Shown one piece after another: positions 27,101 through 34,946 of a stretch of 60,587 nucleotides of DNA. Both the position numbers and the translations under genes were made by a program. This DNA comes from an uncultured Bacilli bacterium (GTDB taxonomy: Bacteria > Bacillota_I > Bacilli_A > RF39 > UBA660): positions 1-60,587 of the forward strand of contig CALVRR010000008.1 of the NCBI GenBank assembly GCA_944358705.1, read 5' to 3'. The notes under the pieces are model-generated. The model saw only the letters and a list, made by a program, of their open reading frames with translations. It did not search any database and was not told the DNA's origin. Numbering within the stretch: the stretch's first letter is position 1; the number at the start of each line of letters is the position of its first letter.

Positions 27101-27128
27101 AATATTGTTTTGTTACACTTACAATATT
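27101..27128. repeat. Inverted repeat between mfd and the next gene
   Basis: AATATTGT (27101-27108) and ACAATATT (27121-27128) are exact inverses with a 12-bp spacer, just before the ribosome site of the 27142 gene. No T tract follows, so an operator or leader hairpin is likelier than a terminator. Confidence 0.5.
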
Positions 27129-27141
27129 AGGATGTGGTAGT

Positions 27142-27801
27142 ATGACTCAAGAAACAATTGCAGATTTTAAAAAGAAACACTTTGAAAATTATAAAAATGC
27201 GGTAACAGAAACTTTAAAAAATAATACAATCTCTTTATTTGATGATGATATTTTATCATTATTAAATAAACCACCACTTGATTCTATGGATATTATTCGA
27301 TGTAAATTTTTAGATTTAGCTAAAAGATATAAAACGGTTATTCGTGCGGATGTGTTGGATAAAATATTAGAAGATTATCGTAAGAAAGTAATTACTTTTA
27401 TTCCTAGTTGGAAAAAAGTTCGTATTCTTGAATTACAAAAGATTATAACTTCCTTTTCACCAAAGAAAGAAAGTGATGTTATAAAATTTAATAAGAAAGA
27501 TTTTATTCCTTTGAATAGAAAACTAAAAAAGATGATGAAGGAAAATATTAAAGAAGTAATTGATAAAAAAATTGTCAAAAATGTAAATCAATTATTTACA
27601 GATAATATTGATAATAAAATTGCTAATAACCTTTCTTGTGAAATGATAAAATTTGTACAATCTGCGTATGTTAAACAGTTGCTAGAAAGTATTGATTTTA
27701 AAATAATTGTTAAAGATACAACGTTAATTAATGGTGTTCGAGAACAGGGTGAGAGATTTTTATTTACAAAAATGAATTCTTATTTATTGAAAGAAGATTG
27801 A
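27142..27801 (+). CDS. Unknown 219-aa helical protein
   Basis: Not recognised. A Lys-rich, mostly helical soluble protein with no signal peptide or membrane segment. Charged stretches such as KKMMKENIKEVIDKK suggest coiled-coil or all-alpha structure. It lies alone between mfd and spoVT, with an inverted repeat before it and a strong terminator after it, so it is probably a single-gene unit. The start ATG follows GGATGTGGTAGT. Base composition is like its neighbours. Confidence 0.7.
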   Translation: MTQETIADFKKKHFENYKNAVTETLKNNTISLFDDDILSLLNKPPLDSMDIIRCKFLDLAKRYKTVIRADVLDKILEDYRKKVITFIPSWKKVRILELQKIITSFSPKKESDVIKFNKKDFIPLNRKLKKMMKENIKEVIDKKIVKNVNQLFTDNIDNKIANNLSCEMIKFVQSAYVKQLLESIDFKIIVKDTTLINGVREQGERFLFTKMNSYLLKED

Positions 27802-27814
27802 TTTTTATGATTAG

Positions 27815-27843
27815 AGAAGCAAGATATTTTGCTTCTTTTTTTT
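27815..27843 (+). terminator. Terminator after the 219-aa gene
   Basis: AGAAGCAA and TTGCTTCT form an 8-bp stem, followed by seven or more T. Confidence 0.85.
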
Positions 27844-27855
27844 ATGAAATATTTA

Positions 27856-27892
27856 TATGGAAATATTTTCCAAGGTAAATTTTGGGAATATT
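27856..27892. repeat. Imperfect inverted repeat upstream of spoVT
   Basis: AAATATTTTCCAA and the later TTTTGGGAATATTT are near-inverses around a short centre, about 85 bp before the spoVT start. It is a candidate operator, possibly autoregulatory. Position and symmetry are the only evidence. Confidence 0.4.
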
Positions 27893-27973
27893 TATTATAA
27901 TAAATTATGAAAAGCAGTATAAATTAAAAAAAAATAGAAACAATAGTAGTATGGGAAAGTGAGGAATAATTAT

Positions 27974-28504
27974 ATGAAATCAACAGGTGTGGTTAGAAGA
28001 GTAGATGACTTAGGAAGAATTGTTATTCCAAAAGAAATTCGCCGTACTCTTAGAATTAGAGATGGAGAGTCATTGGAAATTTTTGTTGATCGAGAAATGA
28101 TTGCTTTAAAAAAATTCTCTACAATGACTGATATGGATGATATTTCAAAGCAGTTAGTTGATATTGTTAATACGGTAACACATCAAAATGTTTTTATTAC
28201 TGATCGAGATAATTTTATTGCTGGTAGTGGTAATCTTAGAAAAAAATATTTAAATAAACCTATTTCAAAATCATTGGAACTTATTATGAAAGAGAGAAAA
28301 ACTATTGTTGAGTCTAGTCTACATCCGATTGAACTTAGTGATTCTGTAGTTGAAGAATATGCTTATGTTATTTGTCCTGTGATTATGAATGGTGATGCGA
28401 TAGGATTGGTTTTAATTATTTCGGAGAGTAGTAATATTGGTCAAGTAGAAGAGAAAATGGCTGATGTTGTTTCTAAATTTTTGGGGAAACATATTGAAGA
28501 ATAA
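27974..28504 (+). CDS. spoVT: Stage V sporulation protein T (AbrB-GAF regulator)
   Basis: A 176-aa regulator. The N-terminal AbrB swapped-hairpin DNA-binding domain is at 1-50 (GVVRRVDDLGRIVIPKEIRR), and a GAF-like C-terminal domain spans about 60-176. In B. subtilis SpoVT (178 aa) adjusts forespore gene expression. Length and domain pair fit SpoVT rather than AbrB (94 aa), and the position after mfd agrees. Start at ATG 27974 behind GAGGAAT; a GTG five codons earlier is less likely. Confidence 0.9.
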   Translation: MKSTGVVRRVDDLGRIVIPKEIRRTLRIRDGESLEIFVDREMIALKKFSTMTDMDDISKQLVDIVNTVTHQNVFITDRDNFIAGSGNLRKKYLNKPISKSLELIMKERKTIVESSLHPIELSDSVVEEYAYVICPVIMNGDAIGLVLIISESSNIGQVEEKMADVVSKFLGKHIEE

Positions 28505-28522
28505 TTTTTTTTATGATATACT
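28494..28522 (+). promoter_or_regulatory. Promoter of the metG T-box transcript
   Basis: TTGAAG, a 17-bp spacer and TATACT (28517-28522), lying within the last codons and stop of spoVT. Confidence 0.65.
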
Positions 28523-28534
28523 CTACCCATATTC

Positions 28535-28757
28535 ATTGTGATGAGGAAGAGTCTTATAAAATATAAGTTTATCTTAGAGATTCCGGTTGGTGAAAAAGGA
28601 AATAAACTTTTTATAAGATATGGCTTCTGAACTATTACATCGATAGGTAGGTGTAATCGTAGATAGGCGTTAACTATTTAAGTGTATAATATTTACTATT
28701 ATAAAATAAGGTGGTACCACGAACAATTCGTCCTTATGTTTATAATAGTTTTTTTAT
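28535..28757 (+). promoter_or_regulatory. T-box riboswitch (Met) upstream of metG
   Basis: The conserved T-box AAGGTGGTACCACG is at 28708-28721. Stem I includes the paired segments TCTTATAAA/TTTATAAGA and AGTTTAT/ATAAACT with the distal motif GATTCCGG. An ATG triplet in TATGGC (28619-28624) sits in the specifier position, fitting tRNA-Met. The terminator pairs ACTATTATAAA (28695-28705) with TTTATAATAGT (28740-28750), then T7. Uncharged tRNA-Met would favour the antiterminator and allow metG transcription. Confidence 0.9.
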
Positions 28758-28770
28758 TAGGAGGGATAGT

Positions 28771-30312
28771 ATGAATGAAAAATTTTATTTAACAACTGCT
28801 ATTGCATATACATCTGGAAAACCTCATATAGGAAATACTTATGAAATTGTTTTGGCAGATGCAATAGCGAGATATAAGAGGTTTAGGGGATATGATGTTT
28901 ATTTCCAAACCGGTACCGATGAACATGGACAAAAAATTGAAGATAAAGCAAAAGCTGCTGGTGTTAGTCCACAAGAATTTGTTGATCAACAAGCCGCTGA
29001 AGTAAAACATATTTGGGATTTGATGGATACTAGTTATGATAAATTTGTTAGAACGACTGATTCTCATCATAAGAAAATTGTTCAGCATATTTTTAAAAAG
29101 ATGTATGATCAAGGTGACATTTATAAAGGTGAATATACTGGTCTTTATTGTACTCCTTGTGAATCTTTTTGGACGGAATCTCAACTTGTTGATGGAAAAT
29201 GTCCTGATTGTGGTAGAGAAGTTAAAGAAGCGAAAGAGGAAGCCTATTTCTTTAAGTTAAGTAAATATCAAAAACAATTGGAAGAATATATTGAAAGTCA
29301 TCCTGATTTTATAGAGCCAGAGGCAAGAAAGAATGAGATGTTAAATAACTTTATTAAACCAGGATTACAAGATTTATGTGTTTCTCGTACTTCATTTAAG
29401 TGGGGAATTCCTGTAGATTTTGATTCTAATCATGTTGTTTATGTATGGCTTGATGCTTTGACTAATTATATTACTAACATTGGTTATGATGTTGATGAGG
29501 TTACTAGTGAATTTAAAAAGTTATGGCCTGCAGATTTACAAGTTATTGGAAAAGATATTGTACGTTTCCATTCTATTTATTGGCCTTGTTTCTTATGGTC
29601 TTTAGGTCTTCCACTTCCAAAGAAGATATTTGGTCATCCTTGGTTACTTATGAATAATGATAAGATGAGTAAATCGAAAGGTAATGTTATATATGCGGAT
29701 GAATTAGTAGAAGCTTTTGGGGTAGATGCTGTACGTTATTATTTACTTCATGAAATTCCTTTTGCTAGTGATGGTAATATTACTTATGATTTATTAATTG
29801 ATCATATTAATGGAGAACTTGCTAACGTATTAGGTAACTTAGTACAAAGATCTATTTCTATGGGTAATAAGTATTTTGATGGAGTTGTTACTAGTACGGA
29901 TGAAGTAGAGGATATAGATTTAGAGTTGGAAAATAAATTGAAAAATTTGGAGATTTTAGTAGATGAAAAAATGGAAGCTTTACAAATAAGTGATGCTATT
30001 ACAGAGATATTTAATGTATTACGATTTACGAATAAGTATATAGATGAAACAACACCATGGATTCTTGCTAAAGATGATACTAAAAAGAATCGATTACAGA
30101 ATGTTATCTATCATTTATTAGAATCTATTCGTGTTTGTTCCCTTTATTTAGAGCCATTTATGCCTGGTACTAGTAAAGAAATTAGAAAACAATTAAATAT
30201 TTCTGATACAAGTATTGTTTATAATAGCTCTAATGAGTATCATTTAGGAACTCCTTCTGCATTATTCCAAAGAATCGATAGAGATAAGTTCTTTGCTGAA
30301 AATGTAAAATAA
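28771..30312 (+). CDS. metG: Methionyl-tRNA synthetase
   Basis: A 513-aa class I synthetase that charges tRNA-Met and tRNA-fMet. The HIGH box is KPHIGN, KMSKS appears as DKMSKSKGN, and the zinc finger has CTPCESF...KCPDCG. There is no C-terminal tRNA-binding (EMAP-like) extension, so it is shorter than the 664-aa B. subtilis enzyme. Start at ATG 28771 behind TAGGAGGGA; the longer in-frame reading starts inside the T-box and is rejected. It is controlled by the preceding T-box. Confidence 0.96.
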   Translation: MNEKFYLTTAIAYTSGKPHIGNTYEIVLADAIARYKRFRGYDVYFQTGTDEHGQKIEDKAKAAGVSPQEFVDQQAAEVKHIWDLMDTSYDKFVRTTDSHHKKIVQHIFKKMYDQGDIYKGEYTGLYCTPCESFWTESQLVDGKCPDCGREVKEAKEEAYFFKLSKYQKQLEEYIESHPDFIEPEARKNEMLNNFIKPGLQDLCVSRTSFKWGIPVDFDSNHVVYVWLDALTNYITNIGYDVDEVTSEFKKLWPADLQVIGKDIVRFHSIYWPCFLWSLGLPLPKKIFGHPWLLMNNDKMSKSKGNVIYADELVEAFGVDAVRYYLLHEIPFASDGNITYDLLIDHINGELANVLGNLVQRSISMGNKYFDGVVTSTDEVEDIDLELENKLKNLEILVDEKMEALQISDAITEIFNVLRFTNKYIDETTPWILAKDDTKKNRLQNVIYHLLESIRVCSLYLEPFMPGTSKEIRKQLNISDTSIVYNSSNEYHLGTPSALFQRIDRDKFFAENVK

Positions 30313-30324
30313 CTTGTCAACTTC

Positions 30325-30361
30325 AAAAAGAAAGATGTAAAATTATGTCTTTCTTTTTTTT
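30325..30361 (+). terminator. metG terminator
   Basis: AAAAAGAAAGA and TCTTTCTTTTT arms around a 12-nt loop, ending in T residues. Confidence 0.8.
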
Positions 30362-30407
30362 AGTGTGTTATAGTTAAAGAGTAGTTGCTGGAGGAAAGGA
30401 TAAAATT

Positions 30408-30581
30408 ATGTTAAAAAATACAGTGCAGTTCTTTACTGGGGATTCGGTATTTCTTTTAGGGATGTTTTTCTTGCTATTATATATTGGGGTTACTAAAAAT
30501 ATTTTAGATGTCGTTTATTTAAGTTTTTTAATTCTTTGTTATTCTAGAGTGAAATATTATCAGTGGAAAAAATATCATTAA
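30408..30581 (+). CDS. Small membrane protein (57 aa), unknown
   Basis: Not recognised. A 57-aa ORF starts at ATG 30408 behind a strong CTGGAGGAAAGG site. The sequence begins MLKNTVQFFTGDSVFLL and continues as two hydrophobic stretches (about 12-27 and 32-45), ending with the basic tail YYQWKKYH. It sits 28 bp before tatD and may be co-transcribed with it. The ribosome site and the membrane pattern support a real gene. No function can be assigned. Confidence 0.6.
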   Translation: MLKNTVQFFTGDSVFLLGMFFLLLYIGVTKNILDVVYLSFLILCYSRVKYYQWKKYH

Positions 30582-30609
30582 TATGATATTTTTATTTTGG
30601 AGGTTTTTT

Positions 30610-31362
30610 ATGTTTATTGATACACATTGTCATTTATCTAAAGAAGATTATAATGATATAAGTCAGGTTATTTTAGAAAATCGAGAAGCTGGAGTTTCTC
30701 CTATTATTATTTCTGGTTGTACAAAAGAAGATATTATAGAATCTTTAGAATATAGTATGTATTATCCAGATATTTTTGTAACCATTGGTTACCATCCTTC
30801 GGAAGTTTCTAAGGTTAGTGATTTAGATTTAGAAAAGTTAGAAGAGCAAGCAAAGTCTGATAAAGTTGTTGGTATTGGGGAAATCGGTTTGGATTATCAT
30901 TATGGTAAAGAGGATAGAGAGGAACAAATTAAATTGTTTGAAAAACAGTTGGCTCTTGCTCAAAAATTAGATTTACCAGTTGTTATTCATAGTCGTGATG
31001 CTACTTTGGATACTATTTCTTCCTTGAAAAAATACTCGGTATCTGGTGTTATTCATTGTTTTAGTGGTAGTTTGGAAGTTGCAATGGAATATATAAAAAT
31101 GGGGTTTGTTTTAGGTATCGGTGGTGTTATTACTTTTAAGAATAGTAAATTAGGAGAGGTTGTATCCCGTATTCCTTTAGAAAAGATTGTTTTAGAAACG
31201 GATAGTCCTTATCTTGCTCCAGTTCCTTATCGAGGAGAAAAGAATAGTTCTAAGTATATTCCGATTATTGCGGAGAAGATTTCTTCTTGTAAAGGTGTTT
31301 CTACTTATGAAGTGGAACAAATTACTACAGAAACAGCGAAGTTTATTTTTCATTTAGATTAG
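30610..31362 (+). CDS. tatD: TatD-family metal-dependent DNase
   Basis: A 250-aa TIM-barrel metallohydrolase. The metal ligands appear as DTHCHL at the N-terminus, GEIGLDYH, VIHSRDA, IHCFSGS and LETDSPYL. Family members have 3'-5' exonuclease activity and act in DNA repair or degradation. Start at ATG 30610 behind TTGGAGG. metG-tatD-(...)-rsmA keeps the B. subtilis order, but yabE and rnmV are missing. Confidence 0.93.
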   Translation: MFIDTHCHLSKEDYNDISQVILENREAGVSPIIISGCTKEDIIESLEYSMYYPDIFVTIGYHPSEVSKVSDLDLEKLEEQAKSDKVVGIGEIGLDYHYGKEDREEQIKLFEKQLALAQKLDLPVVIHSRDATLDTISSLKKYSVSGVIHCFSGSLEVAMEYIKMGFVLGIGGVITFKNSKLGEVVSRIPLEKIVLETDSPYLAPVPYRGEKNSSKYIPIIAEKISSCKGVSTYEVEQITTETAKFIFHLD

Positions 31363-31363
31363 G

Positions 31364-31392
31364 TTGAAAAAAATAGTAAAATAGTGTATTCT
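31364..31392 (+). promoter_or_regulatory. Probable promoter of the TasA-like cluster
   Basis: TTGAAA (31364-31369), a 17-bp spacer and TATTCT (31387-31392), starting just after the tatD stop and 24 bp before the first TasA-like ATG. Confidence 0.5.
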
Positions 31393-31416
31393 TAGTATAG
31401 AATAGGGGTTGTGTTT

Positions 31417-32013
31417 ATGAAAAAACAACATGTTAATTCTACTTTAATTATATTTATTTCTTTAGTTTTGTTGACTATTTGTATTTCTGTTGGATGTTTG
31501 TTTTTATATTTTTCTGGTAATGAGTCTTCTTTAAAAAATGCAACGATTGTTTTTTCTTATTCGGATGATTCTTCTAAGTTGTTGATGGATAATTCTATGC
31601 CAGTTACTGATGCTATTGGAAAACAACTTTCTTTTACTCCTAATCAGACGAAGCATGGGTATAGTGAATTTAGTATTTCTTCTGATATGCATGGAGTGGA
31701 CTCTATTTCTTATGAAATTTATGCTAAAAACATTGGTGTTTCTACGGAGTTGGATTCTAGTTATGTAAAATTGTATTTAACAGATGCAGATACCGATTTA
31801 CCTATGGAAGGATTTGATGATAGTGTTGTTCCTACTTATCGTAGTTTAAAGGTTGCAGTTAGTGATCCTGCTGCGAAAAAGATTTACTCTGGAACTTTAA
31901 AAAAAGGACAAACCCATAATTTTAGATTACGTATGTGGCTTTCTGATACTTATCCTATTAGCACAGAAGTTCGTAATTTTGGTATTTTACTATATGTTAA
32001 GGTTATTGATTAG
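31417..32013 (+). CDS. TasA/camelysin-like surface protein, paralog 1
   Basis: A 198-aa protein with one N-terminal hydrophobic helix (about 10-32) and an extracellular beta-rich part. It shares with the next two genes the ordered blocks PVTDAIGKQL, a strand like ISYEIYAKN, VKLYL and FRLRMWLSDT, so the three form one family. The helix does not end in a clear A-x-A cleavage site, so this copy may stay anchored. Start ATG 31417; a GTG two codons upstream is an alternative. Relation to TasA/camelysin is inferred from fold-level motifs and from the SipW-type peptidase downstream. Confidence 0.65.
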   Translation: MKKQHVNSTLIIFISLVLLTICISVGCLFLYFSGNESSLKNATIVFSYSDDSSKLLMDNSMPVTDAIGKQLSFTPNQTKHGYSEFSISSDMHGVDSISYEIYAKNIGVSTELDSSYVKLYLTDADTDLPMEGFDDSVVPTYRSLKVAVSDPAAKKIYSGTLKKGQTHNFRLRMWLSDTYPISTEVRNFGILLYVKVID

Positions 32014-32021
32014 GAGGTTTT

Positions 32022-32621
32022 ATGGAAACTAGTGGAAATACAAAAAAAATATTGTTATTATTAATTTCAGTTAGTGTTATTTTAATTTTAATTATTATTT
32101 TTTCTTTTTTAGGTTTTTTTAAAGAACAGAAGAAAAATATTAAACAGGAGGTTAAAACTAGTGTAGTTTCTATGTCTTATAAAACTACAATTAATGGTTT
32201 AACACTAACTAATCTTAAACCAATTTCTGTAGATGTTGGAAAAGCTCTTAGAAGTGAGGGAAGTTATTTTGATTTTGCGGTTTCATCTGAGGTAGAAGAT
32301 AATTCTTCTATTCAATATGAAATTGCTTTAATAAAAGATGAAAATTCTACTATTTCGGATGATGATATTATGGTTTATTTAGAAAAACAGAATAGTGGAA
32401 CTTACGCTAAAGTAGAAGAACCAACTACTTTTTCTCCAATAAAGAAAAAAAGTTCTTTAGGAAGTCCTGCAAAGTCTATGGTTTTAGATCAGGTTACTGT
32501 TTCTTCTGATCAAATAGATAATTATCGATTGAGAATTTGGGTACGAGAAGGTGCCACTATTTCTAATCCTAATGATTCGTATTCTGTTCGAGTTAATGTA
32601 TATGGAAAAGCTATAGAATAA
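32022..32621 (+). CDS. TasA/camelysin-like surface protein, paralog 2
   Basis: A 199-aa relative of its neighbours: N-terminal hydrophobic helix (about 9-31), then PISVDVGKALRSEG, IQYEIALIKD, IMVYLEKQ, SSLGSPAKSMVL and YRLRIWVREG. The helix ends FLGFFKEQKK with no obvious signal peptidase site, so it is probably a membrane-anchored subunit. It starts 9 bp after paralog 1 behind TAGGAGG and ends in a terminator overlapping its stop. Function as a fibre or matrix component is inference. Confidence 0.65.
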   Translation: METSGNTKKILLLLISVSVILILIIIFSFLGFFKEQKKNIKQEVKTSVVSMSYKTTINGLTLTNLKPISVDVGKALRSEGSYFDFAVSSEVEDNSSIQYEIALIKDENSTISDDDIMVYLEKQNSGTYAKVEEPTTFSPIKKKSSLGSPAKSMVLDQVTVSSDQIDNYRLRIWVREGATISNPNDSYSVRVNVYGKAIE

Positions 32622-32640
32622 TTTGTAGCTTTTTTTCTTT
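32606..32640 (+). terminator. Terminator overlapping the stop of paralog 2
   Basis: AAAAGCTA and TAGCTTTT arms with the stop codon in the loop, then T residues. Confidence 0.75.
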
Positions 32641-32689
32641 TGAAAAAAACTTTTCTATGTTATGATTGATATATAGTACGGAGGTTAGT

Positions 32690-33316
32690 ATGATACAAGC
32701 AGAATCTAAAAAAATTATTTTATCTATTTTATTTATTGCGATACTTATCATTGCGTTTGTGGGAGTTTCTTATGCTGCTTTTACTACTGCTTTTTCTGAT
32801 TCTAATGAAAATGGTATTTCTACGGGAACGATTACTTTGTTATTTGATGATAATACAAGTTCCGTTTCTATGCAAAATGCTATGCCTATTTCTAATGAGT
32901 TGGGTAAAAAACTAGAAGGTGATGGTAATGTTTATGATTTTACTGTTCATACTAATTTATCTAGTAATACTACTATTAATTATGAAATTTCTGCGGAAAA
33001 GATTGATGATACTCAGGAAAGTTTGACAGATGATTCTGTTCGATTATATTTACAAAAAAAGACAAAAGATGGTTATATAGATACTCCTATTACTAAAAAT
33101 CCACAACCATTTATTCCTTTGTCTAATTCTAGTTTTTTGGGAAGTAAAAAGGGAAGTATGGTTTTATATTCTGGAACTTTTTCTAATACGACAGAAGATA
33201 GTCAAGAATTTAGTGAACAATTTCGTTTGCGAATGTGGGTAGCTGAAGATACTATTATTGATTCTGTTAGTCGTGGATTTAAGATTAAATTAAATGTTAC
33301 TGCTAAAGCAGTTTGA
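32690..33316 (+). CDS. TasA/camelysin-like protein with SipW-type signal peptide, paralog 3
   Basis: A 208-aa protein. The N-terminal helix ends VGVSYAAFTTAFSD, closely resembling the signal peptides of TasA/camelysin-type proteins cut by SipW, with cleavage expected near Ala29-Ala30. The mature part has ISTGTITLLFDD, PISNELGKKLEGDG, INYEISAEK, VRLYLQKK, SSFLGSKKGSMVL and FRLRMWVAED, aligned with the other two paralogs. Start ATG 32690 behind CGGAGG. Own terminators before and after suggest separate expression. Secretion is well supported; assembly into fibres is inference. Confidence 0.75.
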   Translation: MIQAESKKIILSILFIAILIIAFVGVSYAAFTTAFSDSNENGISTGTITLLFDDNTSSVSMQNAMPISNELGKKLEGDGNVYDFTVHTNLSSNTTINYEISAEKIDDTQESLTDDSVRLYLQKKTKDGYIDTPITKNPQPFIPLSNSSFLGSKKGSMVLYSGTFSNTTEDSQEFSEQFRLRMWVAEDTIIDSVSRGFKIKLNVTAKAV

Positions 33317-33338
33317 GGATGTAAACTCCTCTTTTTTT
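33314..33338 (+). terminator. Terminator overlapping the stop of paralog 3
   Basis: GAGGA (33315-33319) and TCCTC (33327-33331) followed by seven T; the TGA stop overlaps the left arm. Confidence 0.65.
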
Positions 33339-33409
33339 ATTTGTAAATTCTGGTTTTTTTTTGGTATGCGTGATATTATGATATTGATAATAGAATGGGA
33401 GGAACTTGG

Positions 33410-34051
33410 ATGAAGCAATATTTTGACACTAATCATGATGATGTTGTTTCTGCTAAAGAAGTATTGCAGTTTTTTTTGCATTTCTTTACTAAGGTAGCCC
33501 TTTATGTCATTTTTATTTTATTAATTCTTATTTTTATCTTATTTTTGTTATTTTTTATTGATTTGTTATATAATATTCATTCTGGCGAAGATAAACCACC
33601 ATTGTTTGATGCTTATGTAATTGTTAGTCCTAGTATGGTACCTACTATTAATGTAGAAGATGCTATTGTTATTAAGCGAATGGATCCGGAGGATTTAAAA
33701 CAGGGAGATATTATTAGTTATTTGGGAACGGATTCTTATTACAGTGGTAAAGTTATTACTCATCGTATCATTGGTATTGAGAAATCTAGTGATGGAGATT
33801 TACTTTTCCGTACTAAGGGAGATAATAATAATGTTGCGGATGGAGTTTTAGTAAATGAAGATAATGTTTATGGTAAAGTTTTATTAAGAATTCCTAAGTT
33901 GGGTTATATTCGTCGTTTTTTATCTACTTATTTTGGTTGGATTCTTTGTATTGCTCTTCCACTTTTATATTTAATATTATCAGAGGTTATTAGAGTAAGA
34001 AAGATGATTCGTAAGAAAAAGGAACAGGAAGATGCTATTGAAATTATTTAG
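33410..34051 (+). CDS. SipW-type (ER-type) signal peptidase I with N-terminal EF-hand-like loop
   Basis: A 213-aa S26 peptidase. Ser75 in SPSMVPT and His118 in ITHRIIG replace the usual Ser/Lys dyad, the hallmark of ER-type and SipW enzymes; GDNNNVAD follows. Membrane helices lie at about 28-52 and 174-192. Residues 6-17, DTNHDDVVSAKE, fit an EF-hand calcium loop (D, N, D at 1, 3, 5; hydrophobic at 8; E at 12) ahead of the first helix. Start ATG 33410 behind GGGAGGAAC. It follows three likely substrates, so it probably processes at least paralog 3. Confidence 0.85.
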   Translation: MKQYFDTNHDDVVSAKEVLQFFLHFFTKVALYVIFILLILIFILFLLFFIDLLYNIHSGEDKPPLFDAYVIVSPSMVPTINVEDAIVIKRMDPEDLKQGDIISYLGTDSYYSGKVITHRIIGIEKSSDGDLLFRTKGDNNNVADGVLVNEDNVYGKVLLRIPKLGYIRRFLSTYFGWILCIALPLLYLILSEVIRVRKMIRKKKEQEDAIEII

Positions 34052-34102
34052 TGATGATTGTTTTGTTTATTTAAGTATGTTATAGTTTTGTTGGTGATAT
34101 TT

Positions 34103-34900
34103 ATGGAGTTGTATCAGGTTCAATTTAAGAAAAAGTATGGACAAAATTTTTTAAGGCATTCTTCTGTTGTTAAGAGGATTGCTGATATTTGTCCTTTAAC
34201 GAAAGATGATATGGTAATTGAAGTAGGACCAGGAGGAGCAATTTTAACTCGTGAATTAGCAAATCGTGCTGGTAGTGTCTTGGCTTATGAAATTGATATG
34301 GACTTAAAAGAAGAATTGACACGTAAGCTTCAAGATTATTCTAATGTTAATATTTTGTTTCAAGATTTCTTAACTAGTGATCTTTCCTCTGATCTTTCTA
34401 ATTTTTCTTATCAAAAACTTTATTTTATTAGTAATGTTCCTTATTATATTACTACTCCAATTATGATGAAAATTATGGATAGTCATTTGGATTTTCAAAA
34501 AATTTGTATGATGGTACAAAAGGAAGTTGGGGATCGTTTTTCTGCGAAACCTGGTAGTAGAGAGTATGGCTCTATTAGTGTATTTTTAAATTATTTTTAT
34601 AATGTTAAAAAGGAGTTTTTTGTTTCTAGAAAAGAATTTGTTCCTGTTCCTAAAGTAGATAGTGTTGTTGTTTCTTTTGAAAAAAGAGAACATTTGCAAC
34701 CTTTAAAGAATCAAGATTTGTTTTTTTCTATTGTTCGTGATAGTTTTCAGTTTAAAAGAAAAAATATCCGTAATAATTTAAAAAAGTATGATTTAGATGT
34801 AGTTCTTTCTATTTTGAGGAAATATGATTTCGATTTATCTGTTCGAGCAGAACAGTTATCGGTTGATATTTTTGTAGAAATTGCAAATGCTTTGGCATAG
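34103..34900 (+). CDS. rsmA: 16S rRNA dimethyladenosine transferase (KsgA/RsmA)
   Basis: A 265-aa enzyme dimethylating A1518 and A1519 of 16S rRNA. GQNFLRHSSVVKRI starts the conserved part, VIEVGPGGAILT binds SAM, and NVPYYITTPIMMK is the catalytic NLPY-type motif. Start at ATG 34103 behind TTGGTGAT; the in-frame ATG 15 codons upstream lacks a site. Its position between tatD and yabG matches B. subtilis, but rnmV, normally just upstream, is absent. Confidence 0.95.
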   Translation: MELYQVQFKKKYGQNFLRHSSVVKRIADICPLTKDDMVIEVGPGGAILTRELANRAGSVLAYEIDMDLKEELTRKLQDYSNVNILFQDFLTSDLSSDLSNFSYQKLYFISNVPYYITTPIMMKIMDSHLDFQKICMMVQKEVGDRFSAKPGSREYGSISVFLNYFYNVKKEFFVSRKEFVPVPKVDSVVVSFEKREHLQPLKNQDLFFSIVRDSFQFKRKNIRNNLKKYDLDVVLSILRKYDFDLSVRAEQLSVDIFVEIANALA

Positions 34901-34946
34901 GTATATTTCTTTTTTTTTTGCATAAAATCTAGTGGAGATGATTATT

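Noticed and set aside
28711..28770. In-frame extension of metG to 28711
   Set aside because: It starts inside the conserved T-box motif and lacks a ribosome site; ATG 28771 with GGAGGG is the start.
31470..31520. Lipobox in TasA-like paralog 1 (SVGC)
   Set aside because: Position -3 is Ser and the cysteine is inside the hydrophobic helix, so lipidation is unlikely.
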